DNA from: Nocardioides cavernae
GTDB lineage: Bacteria > Actinomycetota > Actinomycetes > Propionibacteriales > Nocardioidaceae
Length of the DNA: 64,000 bases
NCBI RefSeq assembly: GCF_016907475.1
Contig: NZ_JAFBCA010000001.1
Coordinates: forward strand, 2,852,001-2,916,000
Direction: 5' to 3'
Shown: piece by piece, positions 44,837 through 55,796 of the stretch
How positions within the stretch are numbered: the stretch's first letter is position 1
Layout: each line of letters opens with the position of its first letter
Made by a program: the position numbers and the translations under genes
The notes under the pieces: generated by a model
Told to the model about the DNA's origin: nothing
What the model saw: the letters and a program-made list of their open reading frames with translations, nothing else
Databases searched by the model: none

Positions 44837-45783
44837 GCACCCACAGCCCCCAGCGCCGCGTCCTGGTGGTCGCCCACACCGGCCGGGCCGAGGTGCGGGA
44901 GGTCGCGCGGGCCTGCGTCCAGAGCCTGACGACCCACGGCATCGCCGTACGACTGCTGGCCGACGAGGCCGCCGACCTGGGCCTGGCCGACATCGACGGG
45001 CTCGTCGAGACGACCCGTCCCGACGACGTGCCCGGTGAGGGCTGCGAGCTGGTGCTGGTCATCGGCGGCGACGGCTCGATCCTCCGCGCGGCCGAGCTGA
45101 CCCACGCGACGAGCACTCCTCTGCTGGGCGTCAACCTGGGCCACGTCGGGTTCCTCGCCGAGGCCGAGCAGGAGGACGTCGAGTCCACCATCGCCGCCAT
45201 CGTCGCGCGCGACTACACCGCCGAGGACCGGCTCACCCTCGACGTCTGCGTGCTGGTGGGCAAGGAGGTGCGGTTCTCCACCTTCGCCCTCAACGAGGCG
45301 AGCGTCGAGAAGGCCGCCCGCGAGCGCATGCTCGAGGTCGTCGTCGAGGTCGACGGGCGCCCGCTTTCCAGGTGGGGCTGCGACGGCGTCGTCTGTGCCA
45401 CCCCGACGGGGTCGACCGCCTACAACTTCAGCGCCGGCGGCCCGGTGGTGTGGCCCGAGGTCGAGGCCCTGCTGATGGTCCCGCTGAGCGCCCACGCGCT
45501 GTTCGCCCGCCCGATGGTGGTGGCACCCACGTCGGTGCTCGCCGTCGAGGTGCTGTCCAACACCGAGGGCTCCGGCGTCCTGTGGTGCGACGGTCGCCGC
45601 ACGGTCGACCTCCCGCCGGGCGCCCGCATCGAGGTGCGCCGCGGCGCCCGTCCGGTGCGCCTCGTCCGGCTGCACCACGCGCCGTTCACGGATCGGTTGG
45701 TGGCCAAGTTCGACCTGCCGGTCGAGGGATGGCGCGGCGCCGCCGAGCGCCGACGCCGCGACAACGGGGACGCCGATGCTTGA
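44833..45783 (+). CDS. nadK: NAD kinase
   Basis: A 316-residue enzyme making NADP from NAD and ATP (or polyphosphate in actinobacteria). Motifs are LVIGGDGSILRAAELTH (GGDGS loop), GVNLGHVGFLAEAE and CDGVVCATPTGSTAYNFSAGGPVV. It overlaps tlyA by 4 bp and recN by 8 bp, an arrangement conserved widely in actinobacteria. Confidence 0.95.
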   Translation: MSTHSPQRRVLVVAHTGRAEVREVARACVQSLTTHGIAVRLLADEAADLGLADIDGLVETTRPDDVPGEGCELVLVIGGDGSILRAAELTHATSTPLLGVNLGHVGFLAEAEQEDVESTIAAIVARDYTAEDRLTLDVCVLVGKEVRFSTFALNEASVEKAARERMLEVVVEVDGRPLSRWGCDGVVCATPTGSTAYNFSAGGPVVWPEVEALLMVPLSAHALFARPMVVAPTSVLAVEVLSNTEGSGVLWCDGRRTVDLPPGARIEVRRGARPVRLVRLHHAPFTDRLVAKFDLPVEGWRGAAERRRRDNGDADA

Positions 45784-47548
45784 GGAGCTCCGGATCAGCC
45801 AGCTGGGCGTCATCGAGTCGTCGACGCTCGAGCTCGGACCCGGCCTGACCGTCATCACGGGCGAGACCGGCGCGGGCAAGACGATGGTCGTGACCGCCCT
45901 CGGGCTGCTGCTCGGCGGCCGGGCCGACCCGGGCGCCGTGCGCTCGGGAGCCAAGCAGGCCCGCGTCGAGGGCGTTGTCGCCGTCAGCGACCTCGACGGC
46001 TTCCGTGCGGCCGTGGAGAACGCCGGCGGTGAGGTCGAGGAGGACCAGGTCGTCCTCGCCCGCAACGTCGCCGCACAGGGCCGCTCGCGCGCCTGGGTCG
46101 GCGGTGCGTCGGTGCCGGTGACGACCCTGGCCGAGGTCGCCGAGCCCCTCGTGGCCGTGCACGGCCAGTCCGACCAGCACCGCCTGCTCCGGTCCGGTGC
46201 CCAGCGTTCCTCGCTCGACCGGTTCGGCGGCGAGAGCCTGGCCGCGACCGCGTCGTCGTACGCCGCCTTGTGGGCGGAGCTGATCGTGACCGAGCGGACG
46301 CTCGCCGAGGTGGTCGGCTCGGCTCGCGAGCGCGCACGGGAGGCCGACACGCTGCGGTTCGGCCTCGGAGAGGTCGAGGCGGTCGACCCGCACCCCGGGG
46401 AGGACGCCGAGCTCGCCGCCGAGGAGACGCGCCTCGGGTTCGCCGACACCCTGCGCACCGCGGCGGAGACGGCCCGCGAGGCGCTCTCCAGCGAGGAGGG
46501 CGCCCCCGATTCCCTGGCCACGACCAGCGCGGCGCGGCGGGCGCTCGACGGCGTCCGCGACCACGACCCGGCGGCGGGGGAGCTCGCCGACCGGCTCGCC
46601 GAGCTGAGCCACCTGCTCGTGGACCTCGCCGGCGACGTCGCGTCCTACGCCGCCTCCCTCGAGACCGACCCGGGCCGTCTCGCGGCCGTCTCGGAGCGAC
46701 GGGCGGCGCTGACGGCGCTCACCCGCAAGTACGGCGAGACGATCGACGAGGTGCTCGCGTGGGCCGAGGACGGCGCGAAGCGGCTGCTGGACCTCGAGGA
46801 CACCGACGGGCAGATCGCCGAGCTGGAGTCCCGCCGCGACCGCATCCGCGCCGAGCTCGGCGACCTCGCCGGCACCCTCAGCGCCCAGCGTCACGACGCT
46901 GCGCGACGGCTCGGTCAGGCGGTGAGCGACGAGCTCACCTCCCTGGCCATGCCGCACGCCACGGTGACCATCGCGATCACCCAGCAGGACACACCTGCTC
47001 CGGAGACCCCGGCCGGACCGCAGCTGCTGGTCGACGGCCGTTGGGTGCGTGCCGGTGTGCACGGCGTCGACGACGTGGAGTTCCTGCTCGCCGCCAACAC
47101 GGGTGCCGACGCCCGCCCCCTGCACAAGGGCGCGTCCGGCGGTGAGCTCTCCCGCGTGATGCTCGCGCTCGAGGTCTCCTTGGCCGAGACCGGGTCCGTC
47201 CCGACGTTCGTCTTCGACGAGGTCGACGCCGGTGTCGGCGGCAAGGCCGCCATCGAGGTCGGGCGCCGGCTCGCCGCCCTGGCGCGCACGTCGCAGGTGC
47301 TGGTCGTGACCCACCTGCCGCAGGTCGCGGCCTACGCCGACCGGCACGTGGTCGTCCACAAGTCCAGCGACGGCACGGTCACGACCTCGGGACTCGTCTC
47401 GCTGACCGACGACGACCGGGAGCGCGAGCTGTCGCGGATGCTCGCCGGCGTCGAGGACTCCGACAGTGCCCGGGCGCACGCCCGGGAGCTGCTGGAGGCC
47501 GCCGCGCCCGAGCGGGCGTGCCTCCCCGAGAGGCCTGCCCGCGGCTGA
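45776..47548 (+). CDS. recN: DNA repair protein RecN
   Basis: A 590-residue SMC-like ATPase in double-strand break repair. It begins MLEELRISQLGVIESSTLELG, with Walker A TVITGETGAGKTMVV, a long coiled-coil middle (about 150-370), the ABC signature GASGGELSRVMLAL, Walker B FVFDEVDAGVGGKAA and VLVVTHLPQVAAYADRHV near the end. The length is typical. Confidence 0.95.
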   Translation: MLEELRISQLGVIESSTLELGPGLTVITGETGAGKTMVVTALGLLLGGRADPGAVRSGAKQARVEGVVAVSDLDGFRAAVENAGGEVEEDQVVLARNVAAQGRSRAWVGGASVPVTTLAEVAEPLVAVHGQSDQHRLLRSGAQRSSLDRFGGESLAATASSYAALWAELIVTERTLAEVVGSARERAREADTLRFGLGEVEAVDPHPGEDAELAAEETRLGFADTLRTAAETAREALSSEEGAPDSLATTSAARRALDGVRDHDPAAGELADRLAELSHLLVDLAGDVASYAASLETDPGRLAAVSERRAALTALTRKYGETIDEVLAWAEDGAKRLLDLEDTDGQIAELESRRDRIRAELGDLAGTLSAQRHDAARRLGQAVSDELTSLAMPHATVTIAITQQDTPAPETPAGPQLLVDGRWVRAGVHGVDDVEFLLAANTGADARPLHKGASGGELSRVMLALEVSLAETGSVPTFVFDEVDAGVGGKAAIEVGRRLAALARTSQVLVVTHLPQVAAYADRHVVVHKSSDGTVTTSGLVSLTDDDRERELSRMLAGVEDSDSARAHARELLEAAAPERACLPERPARG

Positions 47549-47563
47549 CACCATGGCGCGGTC

Positions 47564-48763
47564 ATGAAGTTCGCAGTCCGCTCCCGCCAAGCCCCCGCCC
47601 TCCCCGGCGTGCACGGTCCCGCCCGGGTCCACCGTCGTACGGCCAGCGTCCTCGGCCGCCTGCACGCAGGGGACGTCGCCGTCCTCGACCACCTCGACAT
47701 GGACCGCGCCAGCGCCCAGGCGCTCGTCGACGCCGGCGTCGTGGCCGTGGTCAACGCCAGCCCGATGATCTCGGGCCGCTACCCCAACCTGGGGCCGCAG
47801 CTGCTCGTGGAGGCCGGGCTCACGGTCGTCGACAGCGTCGGCCCGGAGATCTTCGACCGGGTCCGCGACGGAGCCGCCCTCCGCGTCGACGGTGACGCGG
47901 TGCACGCCGGCGGCACCCAGGTCGCCGAGGGGCGCGAGCTGACCGTCGACCTGGTCGCCTCCGAGATGCACGGCGCCCGCTCCGGCCTCTCGGCGCAGCT
48001 CGAGAGCTTCACCCACAACAGCACCGAGTTCCTCCGCCGGGAGCAGGACCTCCTGCTCCACGGCCACGGGGTGCCACGCACCGCCACCGAGATGGCCGGA
48101 CGCCCCGTCGTGGTGGCCGTGCGCTCCCACGGGTGGGAGCAGGAGCTGCGCGGCATCAAGCCCTTCGTGCGCGAGCAGCGCCCCGTCCTGGTCGGAGTCG
48201 ACCGCGGCGCGGACGCCCTGGCCAGCGCCGGGCACCGACCCGACGTCGTCGTGGTGACCGGCGGCTCCGACGACCTGCCCGCGGCCGCCGTCCTGCGTCG
48301 GGCCCGCGACGTGGTCGTCCTCGTCGAGCGCGGCGCTCCGCGCAGCGCGACCGAGCCCTTCGAGCGGCTCGGCATCCGGCCGCTGCGCTTCGAGACGTCC
48401 GCCACGACCGAGGACGCCGCCCTGCTGCTCGCCTCGGCGCACGAGGCCTCGCTGATCGTCGGCGTGGGCATGCACGCCACCCTCGCCGACTTCCTCGACC
48501 GGCGCCGCAGCGGCCTGGCGAGCACGTTCCTGACCCGCCTCAAGCTCGGGCCCGACCTCGTGGACGCGGCGGCAGTGCCGCGGCTCTACGACGGTGCGGT
48601 CCGGCCCCGCCACCTCGTCGGCGCCCTCGTCGCCGGGGTGCTCGCCCTCGCGGCGGCCGTGAGCGTCACGCCGGTCGGCCAGCAGTGGGTCGACGAGCTG
48701 TCGCCGCCCGTCACCAGCACCACGTCAGACCTGATCGACAACGTCCGAGGAATTCTTCCGTGA
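47564..48763 (+). CDS. SteA-like cytokinetic-ring protein
   Basis: A 399-residue protein resembling SteA of Corynebacterium, a divisome-associated factor. A globular domain contains HRRTASVLGRLHAGDVAVLDHLDMDRASAQAL, ARSGLSAQLESFTHNS and a thiamin-pyrophosphokinase-like VVAVRSHGWEQEL...FVREQRPVLVGVDRGADAL...PDVVVVTGGSDDLP. One membrane segment near the C-terminus (about 348-368) is followed by an extracytoplasmic tail. It is coupled by a GTGA overlap to the SteB-like gene, as expected for a SteAB pair. Confidence 0.82.
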   Translation: MKFAVRSRQAPALPGVHGPARVHRRTASVLGRLHAGDVAVLDHLDMDRASAQALVDAGVVAVVNASPMISGRYPNLGPQLLVEAGLTVVDSVGPEIFDRVRDGAALRVDGDAVHAGGTQVAEGRELTVDLVASEMHGARSGLSAQLESFTHNSTEFLRREQDLLLHGHGVPRTATEMAGRPVVVAVRSHGWEQELRGIKPFVREQRPVLVGVDRGADALASAGHRPDVVVVTGGSDDLPAAAVLRRARDVVVLVERGAPRSATEPFERLGIRPLRFETSATTEDAALLLASAHEASLIVGVGMHATLADFLDRRRSGLASTFLTRLKLGPDLVDAAAVPRLYDGAVRPRHLVGALVAGVLALAAAVSVTPVGQQWVDELSPPVTSTTSDLIDNVRGILP

Positions 48764-49653
48764 TCACCCTGCGCCACCACCTGCTCACCATCGTCGCCGT
48801 CTTCCTCGCCCTTGCGGCCGGGATAGTCCTCGGCGGCGGCCCGCTCTCCGACGTCGGACCCACCGCCGCGACCTCGTCCGGCGAGAAGGAAGCCGCGCCC
48901 GCGGCGGACCGGGCGCAGACCGACTACACCGAGAGCTTCGTCTCCGCGCTGGGGCCGGCCACGGTCAGCGGGCGCCTCGCTGACCGCTCGGTCGCCGTGG
49001 TGACCGTGCCGGGCGCCGACGAGCAGGTCGTCACGGCGCTCACCGAGCAGGTGACCGCCGCCGGCGGCACGATCAGCGCACGCTACGACCTGTCCGCTGA
49101 CATCGTCGACCCCGGCCAGAAGTCGCTGGTCGACACGCTCGGCAGCCAGCTGCTGACCCAGCAGGCCGAGGGCGACGTCGCCGCCGAGGCGTCGACGTAC
49201 GACCGGGTCGGACAGCTGCTCGGCCTCGCGGTGGCGACGAAGGAGGCCGAAGGCCAGGACGTGAACGGCAAGGCCCGCGCGATCGTCGACGCCGTGAGCG
49301 GCGCCGGCCTGATGGCCAAGCCGGGCGAGGTCGCGCAGCGCTCGCCGCTCGTGCTGGTCGTGCTGGGCACGGACGCCGGCGACGAGGGCTCGGACGCGAT
49401 CCTCGCCGGGCTCGTCCAGGGACTCGCCGTCCAGGCGGGCGGCGTGGTCGTGGCGGGTGTCACCTCCGACGGCGGGGACGGCCAGCTCGGTCGGCTCCGT
49501 GCCGACCCGGTCTCAGCCGCGGTCGCGACGCTCGACGGCGTCGACACGGCCGCCGGTCGGGTTGCCACGATCCTCACCCTCCAGCGCTCGCTGACGACTC
49601 CGGGTGGGGCGTTCGGTGCGTCGGGTGCGGACGGACCCGTCCCCCTCGGGTAG
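48760..49653 (+). CDS. SteB / MctB-like membrane-anchored protein
   Basis: A 297-residue protein with one N-terminal membrane anchor (about 7-27, LTIVAVFLALAAGIVLGGGPL) and an extracytoplasmic domain with a short coiled coil. It resembles MctB, described as a copper transport protein in Mycobacterium tuberculosis, and SteB of Corynebacterium. I see no Cys or Met cluster to suggest metal binding, so the division-partner role fits better beside the SteA-like gene. The start is GTG 48760. Confidence 0.8.
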   Translation: MITLRHHLLTIVAVFLALAAGIVLGGGPLSDVGPTAATSSGEKEAAPAADRAQTDYTESFVSALGPATVSGRLADRSVAVVTVPGADEQVVTALTEQVTAAGGTISARYDLSADIVDPGQKSLVDTLGSQLLTQQAEGDVAAEASTYDRVGQLLGLAVATKEAEGQDVNGKARAIVDAVSGAGLMAKPGEVAQRSPLVLVVLGTDAGDEGSDAILAGLVQGLAVQAGGVVVAGVTSDGGDGQLGRLRADPVSAAVATLDGVDTAAGRVATILTLQRSLTTPGGAFGASGADGPVPLG

Positions 49654-49656
49654 GAT
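49651..49656 (+). promoter_or_regulatory. -10 element for pyrG (leaderless)
   Basis: TAGGAT, overlapping the TAG stop of the upstream gene, 8 nt before the GTG at 49665. No ribosome binding site lies between them. Confidence 0.5.
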
Positions 49657-49658
49657 AA

Positions 49659-51359
<1,701 letters not shown>

Positions 51360-51374
51360 CGGCGGGGGTACTTG

Positions 51375-51406
51375 TCAGCGATCCCCGGCTGACCGGGGAT
51401 CGCTGA
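51375..51406. terminator. Bidirectional terminator between pyrG and pepN
   Basis: A perfect 14-bp stem (51375-51388 with 51393-51406) around a CTGA loop in the 65 bp between two convergent stop codons. No T tract is present. Confidence 0.7.
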
Positions 51407-51424
51407 AGCGGAGCAAGTCGGGCG

Positions 51425-53872
51425 TCAGAGGCGGCGGGCCTGCAGGACCCGGCCGAGGACGAACGAGTTCGCGCGGAGCTGGTTGCGGGCGTAGGCGATC
51501 AGGCTGGTGTCGTCGGCCGCGGCCTCGGCGGCGGCGAGGAACGACTCGTCGCCCGCACCGAGGGGGTACATCGCGCGGATGGTGAGCCCCTGGTTGAGGA
51601 GCCCGCCCTTGAGCGTGTGCAGCTCCTCGAGGTAGCGGTGCGCGAACGGCGCGAGCAGCTCGGCCTGACCGGGACGCCAGAACGTCGACCCCAGCACGAG
51701 GGTCTCCCGGCTGGCCGGCACGGCGTAGTCGACGAAGAACGCCCGCCACACCTCCTCCTTGGCCTCCACGTCGGGACGGGCGGCGAGCACCGCGAGGCGG
51801 CGCATGCCGGCGTCCGGGTCGGGGTCGGACTCGAGCAGACGGCGTACGACGTCCTCGTCGTAGTCGCCGAGCTCGGCGCGGCGCACCGCCATCCGCCAGG
51901 CCAGGTCGAGGTCGGTCGCCCGGTCGGCGGCCGCCTGCAGGACCGACCAGTGCTCGTCGGTGGAGGCGGACGCCGCGAGCGTGCGCAGCGCCGCCTGGCG
52001 GGCGTCGGGCACGTCGACGAGCCCGACCACGGCGTCGGCCAGCGCGGCCAGCAGGCCGGGGGACTCGTCGGCCGGCGCCCACCTGTCGGCGACCTGGAGC
52101 GCCTGGCCCAGGAAGGGCTCGACGAGCGCCGGGCTGGTCTCCGTCGACAGGGCGCGGGTGAGTGCGCTCGACACGTCGCGAGGGGCGACGTCGCCGAGCA
52201 GCAGCAGCTGGCCGGCGGTGGCGGCGACGAGCGCCCGGTCGAGCGGGTCGTCGAGCTGCTGGACGCGCTCGAGCATCAGCCGCAACGAGGTCGGGTCGGG
52301 CTTCACGGCGGCGAACGTGTAGTCACCCGCGTTGACCAGGCGGAGGTCGCCCTCGGGCAGGTCGATCGGGGTGCGCCGACCGGTCACCTCGTGCGAGGAG
52401 CGGCCGACCGGGACCAGGGCGTCACCCGAGGCGTCGAAGACGGCCACGTCGAGGCGGTGGGGCCGGGGCTCCTGGTCGTCGGTCGTCTCCACGACGAGCT
52501 CGCCGTCGACCAGCGAGATCACGTCGGTGCCGGCCTCGTCGAGCCACGCCTTGGTCCAGGCCGACAGGTCGCGACCCGAGGCCCGCGAGTAGCAGTCCAT
52601 CAGGTCGTCGAGGCGGGTGTTGGAGAAGGCGTAGCGGCTGAAGTAGTCGCGCAGGCCCTCGACGAACGCGTCCTCGCCGATGTAGGCGACGAGCTGGTGC
52701 AGCACGCTCTGGCCCTTGACGTAGGTGATGGCGTCGAAGTTGGACATCGCCGACGACACGTCGGGCACGTCGCTGCGGATGGGGTGGCGAGCCGGGCTCA
52801 TGTCCATCTCGTAGGCGGTGCGCTTGAAGGCGGCGAGGAAGGTGGCCCACTGCTCGGTGAACTCGCTCGCCCCCGCCATGCCCCAGTTGGCCGCCCAGGA
52901 GGCGAACGCCTCGTTGAGCCAGAGGTCGTCCCACCACTGCATCGTCACGAGGTCGCCGAACCACATGTGCGCCATCTCGTGGAAGATGAACTCCGCCCGG
53001 ACCGCGCGCTGCGCGTGGGTCGGGGGAGTGCGGAACAGCTGGCCGTCGCCGTAGGTGACGCAGCCCCAGTTCTCCATCGCGCCGCCGAGGTTGGGCACGA
53101 AGACCTGGTCGTAGCGCTCCTGCGGGAACGGGTAGCCGAACCGCTCACCGAAGAACGCGAGGCCCTGCCGCGTCAGGGTCACCATCTCGTCGAGGTCGCG
53201 CTCGAGGATCGGCACGAGCGACTGGCGGCAGTAGAAGCCCAGGTCGTAGCCGTCGTGCTGCTGCCGCACCTCGTGGAACGGACCCGCGTTGACCACGACG
53301 ACGTACGTCGACAGGCGCGGCGTGTCGGGGAACGTCCACACCCGAGCGTCGTCGGCCTCCGCGTCCTCGACCGACTCGGGCGCGCCGTTGGAGGTGACCA
53401 GCCACGACGACGGCGCGGTCACGACGAAGCGGTGGGGAGCCTTGAGGTCGGGCTGGTCGAAGCAGGCCCACACGCGGCGCGCCTCGTCGGGCTCGAGGCT
53501 GGTCCAGACGTAGACCAGCTTGTCGGTCGGGTCGACCGTGCGCAGGATGCCCTCGCCGGTGGCCGTGTTGGTGGTGCTCGCCTCCACGACCAGGACGTTG
53601 TCGGCCGCGAGCGCGGGGAGCGGCAGGCGACCGCCGGCCGCGGCGGAGACGTCGACGTCCTCGCCGTTGAGGGTCGCTCGGACCACGTCCATCGCGACGT
53701 CGACGAACGTGGTCGCGCCGGGCGCGGAGCACGTGAAGGCGATGGTGCTGGTGGAGCGCCACACCTCGCCCTCGAGCAGGCCGGTCGTGTCCACCTCGAT
53801 GTCGTAGCGCTGGACCTCGAGGAGGTCCGACCGGGTCTTCGCTTCGTGCTTGGTGAGGGTCGACAACGTCAT
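51425..53872 (-). CDS. pepN: Aminopeptidase N (M1 metallopeptidase)
   Basis: An 815-residue cytoplasmic zinc aminopeptidase that trims N-terminal residues from peptides. It has the exopeptidase motif LGGAMENWGCVTYGD, the zinc site EFIFHEMAHMWFGDLVTMQWWDDLWLNEAFASW (HExxH-18-E) and a downstream Tyr in the DAITYVKGQSVLHQL segment. An ERAP1-like helical C-terminal domain fills residues 500-815. A TAGGTT element 7 nt before the ATG suggests a leaderless message. It is divergent from the NUDIX gene. Confidence 0.95.
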   Translation of the reverse strand: MTLSTLTKHEAKTRSDLLEVQRYDIEVDTTGLLEGEVWRSTSTIAFTCSAPGATTFVDVAMDVVRATLNGEDVDVSAAAGGRLPLPALAADNVLVVEASTTNTATGEGILRTVDPTDKLVYVWTSLEPDEARRVWACFDQPDLKAPHRFVVTAPSSWLVTSNGAPESVEDAEADDARVWTFPDTPRLSTYVVVVNAGPFHEVRQQHDGYDLGFYCRQSLVPILERDLDEMVTLTRQGLAFFGERFGYPFPQERYDQVFVPNLGGAMENWGCVTYGDGQLFRTPPTHAQRAVRAEFIFHEMAHMWFGDLVTMQWWDDLWLNEAFASWAANWGMAGASEFTEQWATFLAAFKRTAYEMDMSPARHPIRSDVPDVSSAMSNFDAITYVKGQSVLHQLVAYIGEDAFVEGLRDYFSRYAFSNTRLDDLMDCYSRASGRDLSAWTKAWLDEAGTDVISLVDGELVVETTDDQEPRPHRLDVAVFDASGDALVPVGRSSHEVTGRRTPIDLPEGDLRLVNAGDYTFAAVKPDPTSLRLMLERVQQLDDPLDRALVAATAGQLLLLGDVAPRDVSSALTRALSTETSPALVEPFLGQALQVADRWAPADESPGLLAALADAVVGLVDVPDARQAALRTLAASASTDEHWSVLQAAADRATDLDLAWRMAVRRAELGDYDEDVVRRLLESDPDPDAGMRRLAVLAARPDVEAKEEVWRAFFVDYAVPASRETLVLGSTFWRPGQAELLAPFAHRYLEELHTLKGGLLNQGLTIRAMYPLGAGDESFLAAAEAAADDTSLIAYARNQLRANSFVLGRVLQARRL

Positions 53873-53879
53873 GCAGCCG

Positions 53880-53885
53880 AACCTA
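53880..53885 (-). promoter_or_regulatory. -10 element for pepN (leaderless)
   Basis: TAGGTT on the minus strand, 7 nt before the ATG at 53872. Confidence 0.5.
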
Positions 53886-53895
53886 ACTCACCCTG

Positions 53896-53921
53896 TCCAT
53901 CTCCATCTCCATCTCCATCTC
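53896..53921. repeat. Tandem hexanucleotide repeat (TCCATC)4
   Basis: Four perfect TCCATC copies plus TC, in the 82 bp between divergent pepN and the NUDIX gene. It lies upstream of both -10 elements, where the -35 regions would be. Confidence 0.85.
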
Positions 53922-53942
53922 AACCGACATGTGCCTCTGGGC

Positions 53943-53948
53943 TAGCGT
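53943..53948 (+). promoter_or_regulatory. -10 element for the NUDIX gene (leaderless)
   Basis: TAGCGT, 6 nt before the ATG at 53955. Confidence 0.5.
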
Positions 53949-53954
53949 CGAGGC

Positions 53955-54599
53955 ATGACCGACGCGAGCACCCACGACCGATCGGACGACCGACCGCAGG
54001 GCCGACCCGACGAGCTCGCCGACCGGCCGATGGCGTGGCCCGTCGTGTCGAGCCAGGACCTGCACCGCGACGACTGGGTGGTCGCGCTGCGCGAGGACCG
54101 GATCACCCGGCCGGGCCACCCCGAGCAGTTCAGCCGGCTCAGCCTGGAGCACCCCGGCGCGGTCGTGGTGCTCGCGGTCGACGACGACGAGCGGGTGATG
54201 TGCCTGCGCCAGTACCGCCACACCAGCGGGCACGAGTTCGTCGAGCTCCCCGCCGGACTGCGCGACGCGGGCGACGAGCCGGCCGTCGAGACGGCGAAGC
54301 GCGAGCTGCGCGAGGAGGTCGAGCTCGACGCCGCGGACTGGCGGCTGCTGCTGAGCACCTTCTCCAGCGCGGGGATCAGCGACGAGGTGCACGAGATCTT
54401 CCTGGCACGCGGACTGACCCACGCGCCGCGCGGGGACTTCGAGATGGAGCACGAGGAGGCCGAGATGGAGCGCTTCTGGGTGCCCATGGCCGACCTGCTC
54501 GAGGCCGTCCTCGAGGGGCGGGTGCGACAGGGTCCGCTGGCGCAGGCGGTGCTGGCGTACGACGTGCTCAAGCGCCGCGGGGCCCTCGACGCCCGGTAG
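53955..54599 (+). CDS. NUDIX hydrolase, ADP-ribose pyrophosphatase-like
   Basis: A 214-residue protein with the ADPRase-type preceding strand (VVVLAVDDDERVMCLRQYRHTSGHEFVELPAGL) and a Nudix box GLRDAGDEPAVETAKRELREEVEL. The core REL-EE is intact, but the first acidic position is Asp and the usual Gly near the end is Glu. It probably cleaves ADP-ribose or a related nucleotide sugar. It sits in the pyrG-to-xerD segment, as often seen in related genomes. Confidence 0.88.
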   Translation: MTDASTHDRSDDRPQGRPDELADRPMAWPVVSSQDLHRDDWVVALREDRITRPGHPEQFSRLSLEHPGAVVVLAVDDDERVMCLRQYRHTSGHEFVELPAGLRDAGDEPAVETAKRELREEVELDAADWRLLLSTFSSAGISDEVHEIFLARGLTHAPRGDFEMEHEEAEMERFWVPMADLLEAVLEGRVRQGPLAQAVLAYDVLKRRGALDAR

Positions 54600-54613
54600 G
54601 GGCCCCCCGGGAG

Positions 54614-54619
54614 TATTCT
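54614..54619 (+). promoter_or_regulatory. -10 element for ald
   Basis: TATTCT, the most consensus-like -10 between the NUDIX gene and ald. It would give a leader of about 55 nt containing a GAGGAGCAAGG ribosome binding site, so this message is not leaderless. Confidence 0.4.
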
Positions 54620-54680
54620 CGCCCTCGCTGTGAGGCGGGCCACACCGTGGTGGTCCCCCGGAACACTTGAGGAGCAAGGC

Positions 54681-55796
54681 ATGAAGGTCGGCGTACCCAA
54701 GGAAGTCAAGAACCGCGAGTACCGCGTGGCCCTGACCCCGATCGGCGTGCACGAGCTCGTCCAGCACGGCCACGAGGTCGTGGTGCAGAAGACCGCCGGC
54801 GAGGGCTCGCAGATCCCCGACGAGGAGTACGTCGCCGCGGGCGCCACGATGCTCGACACGGCCGACGACGTGTGGGGCACCGCCGACATGGTCCTCAAGG
54901 TCAAGGAGCCCGTCGCCGAGGAGTACGAGCGGATGCGGGAGGGCCAGACCCTCTTCACCTACCTCCACCTCGCCGCCGACAAGCCGCTGACCGAGCAGCT
55001 GATGCAGCGCAAGGTCACCGCCATCGCCTACGAGACGGTCCAGCTGCCCTCGGGCGGGCTGCCGCTGCTCTACCCGATGTCGGAGGTCGCGGGCTGCCTC
55101 GCACCCCAGGTCGGCGCGCACTCCCTGCTCAAGGCCAACGGCGGCCGCGGCGTCCTGATGGGTGGCGTCGGCGGCGTGGCCAACGCCAAGGTCGTCATCA
55201 TCGGCGCCGGCGTCTCGGGTCAGAACGCCGCCAACATCGCGCTCGGCATGGGCGCCGACGTGACGCTGCTCGACACCGACCTCGACAAGCTGCGGATGTC
55301 GTTCTGGCGCTACAACAACCGGGTCCACGGGCTCGCCTCGTCCAGGCTCGCCATCGAGCAGCAGGTGATGGAGGCCGACATGGTGATCGGTGCCGTCCTC
55401 ATCCCGGGCGCCGCGGCGCCCAAGCTGGTGAGCAACGACCTCGTCTCGCGGATGAAGCCGGGCTCGGTGCTGGTGGACATCGCGATCGACCAGGGCGGCT
55501 GCTTCGAGGACTCCCACGCCACGACGCACGACGACCCGACCTACGAGGTGCACGACTCGGTGTTCTACTGCGTGGCCAACATGCCCGGCGCGGTGCCCAA
55601 CACCTCGACGTACGCCCTCACCAACGCGACGCTGCCCTACGCCGTGGCCCTCGCCGACAAGGGCTGGCAGCAGGCGCTGCGCGACGACCGGAGCCTCGCG
55701 CTCGGTCTCAACACCCACGCCGGCGAGCTCACCAACGCGCCGGTCGGCGAAGCCGTGGGTATCGAGTCGGTGGAACTCGATACCGTCCTCGGGTGA
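54681..55796 (+). CDS. ald: Alanine dehydrogenase
   Basis: A 371-residue NAD-dependent enzyme interconverting L-alanine and pyruvate plus ammonia. It starts [20 protein letters not shown], has the catalytic-type Lys in VLKVKEP and His in TYLHLAADK, the NAD-binding [28 protein letters not shown], and ends with [20 protein letters not shown]. An AGGAGCAAGGC site precedes the ATG. Its stop overlaps xerD by GTGA. Confidence 0.95.
   Translation: MKVGVPKEVKNREYRVALTPIGVHELVQHGHEVVVQKTAGEGSQIPDEEYVAAGATMLDTADDVWGTADMVLKVKEPVAEEYERMREGQTLFTYLHLAADKPLTEQLMQRKVTAIAYETVQLPSGGLPLLYPMSEVAGCLAPQVGAHSLLKANGGRGVLMGGVGGVANAKVVIIGAGVSGQNAANIALGMGADVTLLDTDLDKLRMSFWRYNNRVHGLASSRLAIEQQVMEADMVIGAVLIPGAAAPKLVSNDLVSRMKPGSVLVDIAIDQGGCFEDSHATTHDDPTYEVHDSVFYCVANMPGAVPNTSTYALTNATLPYAVALADKGWQQALRDDRSLALGLNTHAGELTNAPVGEAVGIESVELDTVLG

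Noticed and set aside
44012..46521. A possible second gene set on the minus strand across tlyA, nadK and recN
   Set aside because: The minus frames mirror the codon structure of the three recognised genes and contain no conserved motif.
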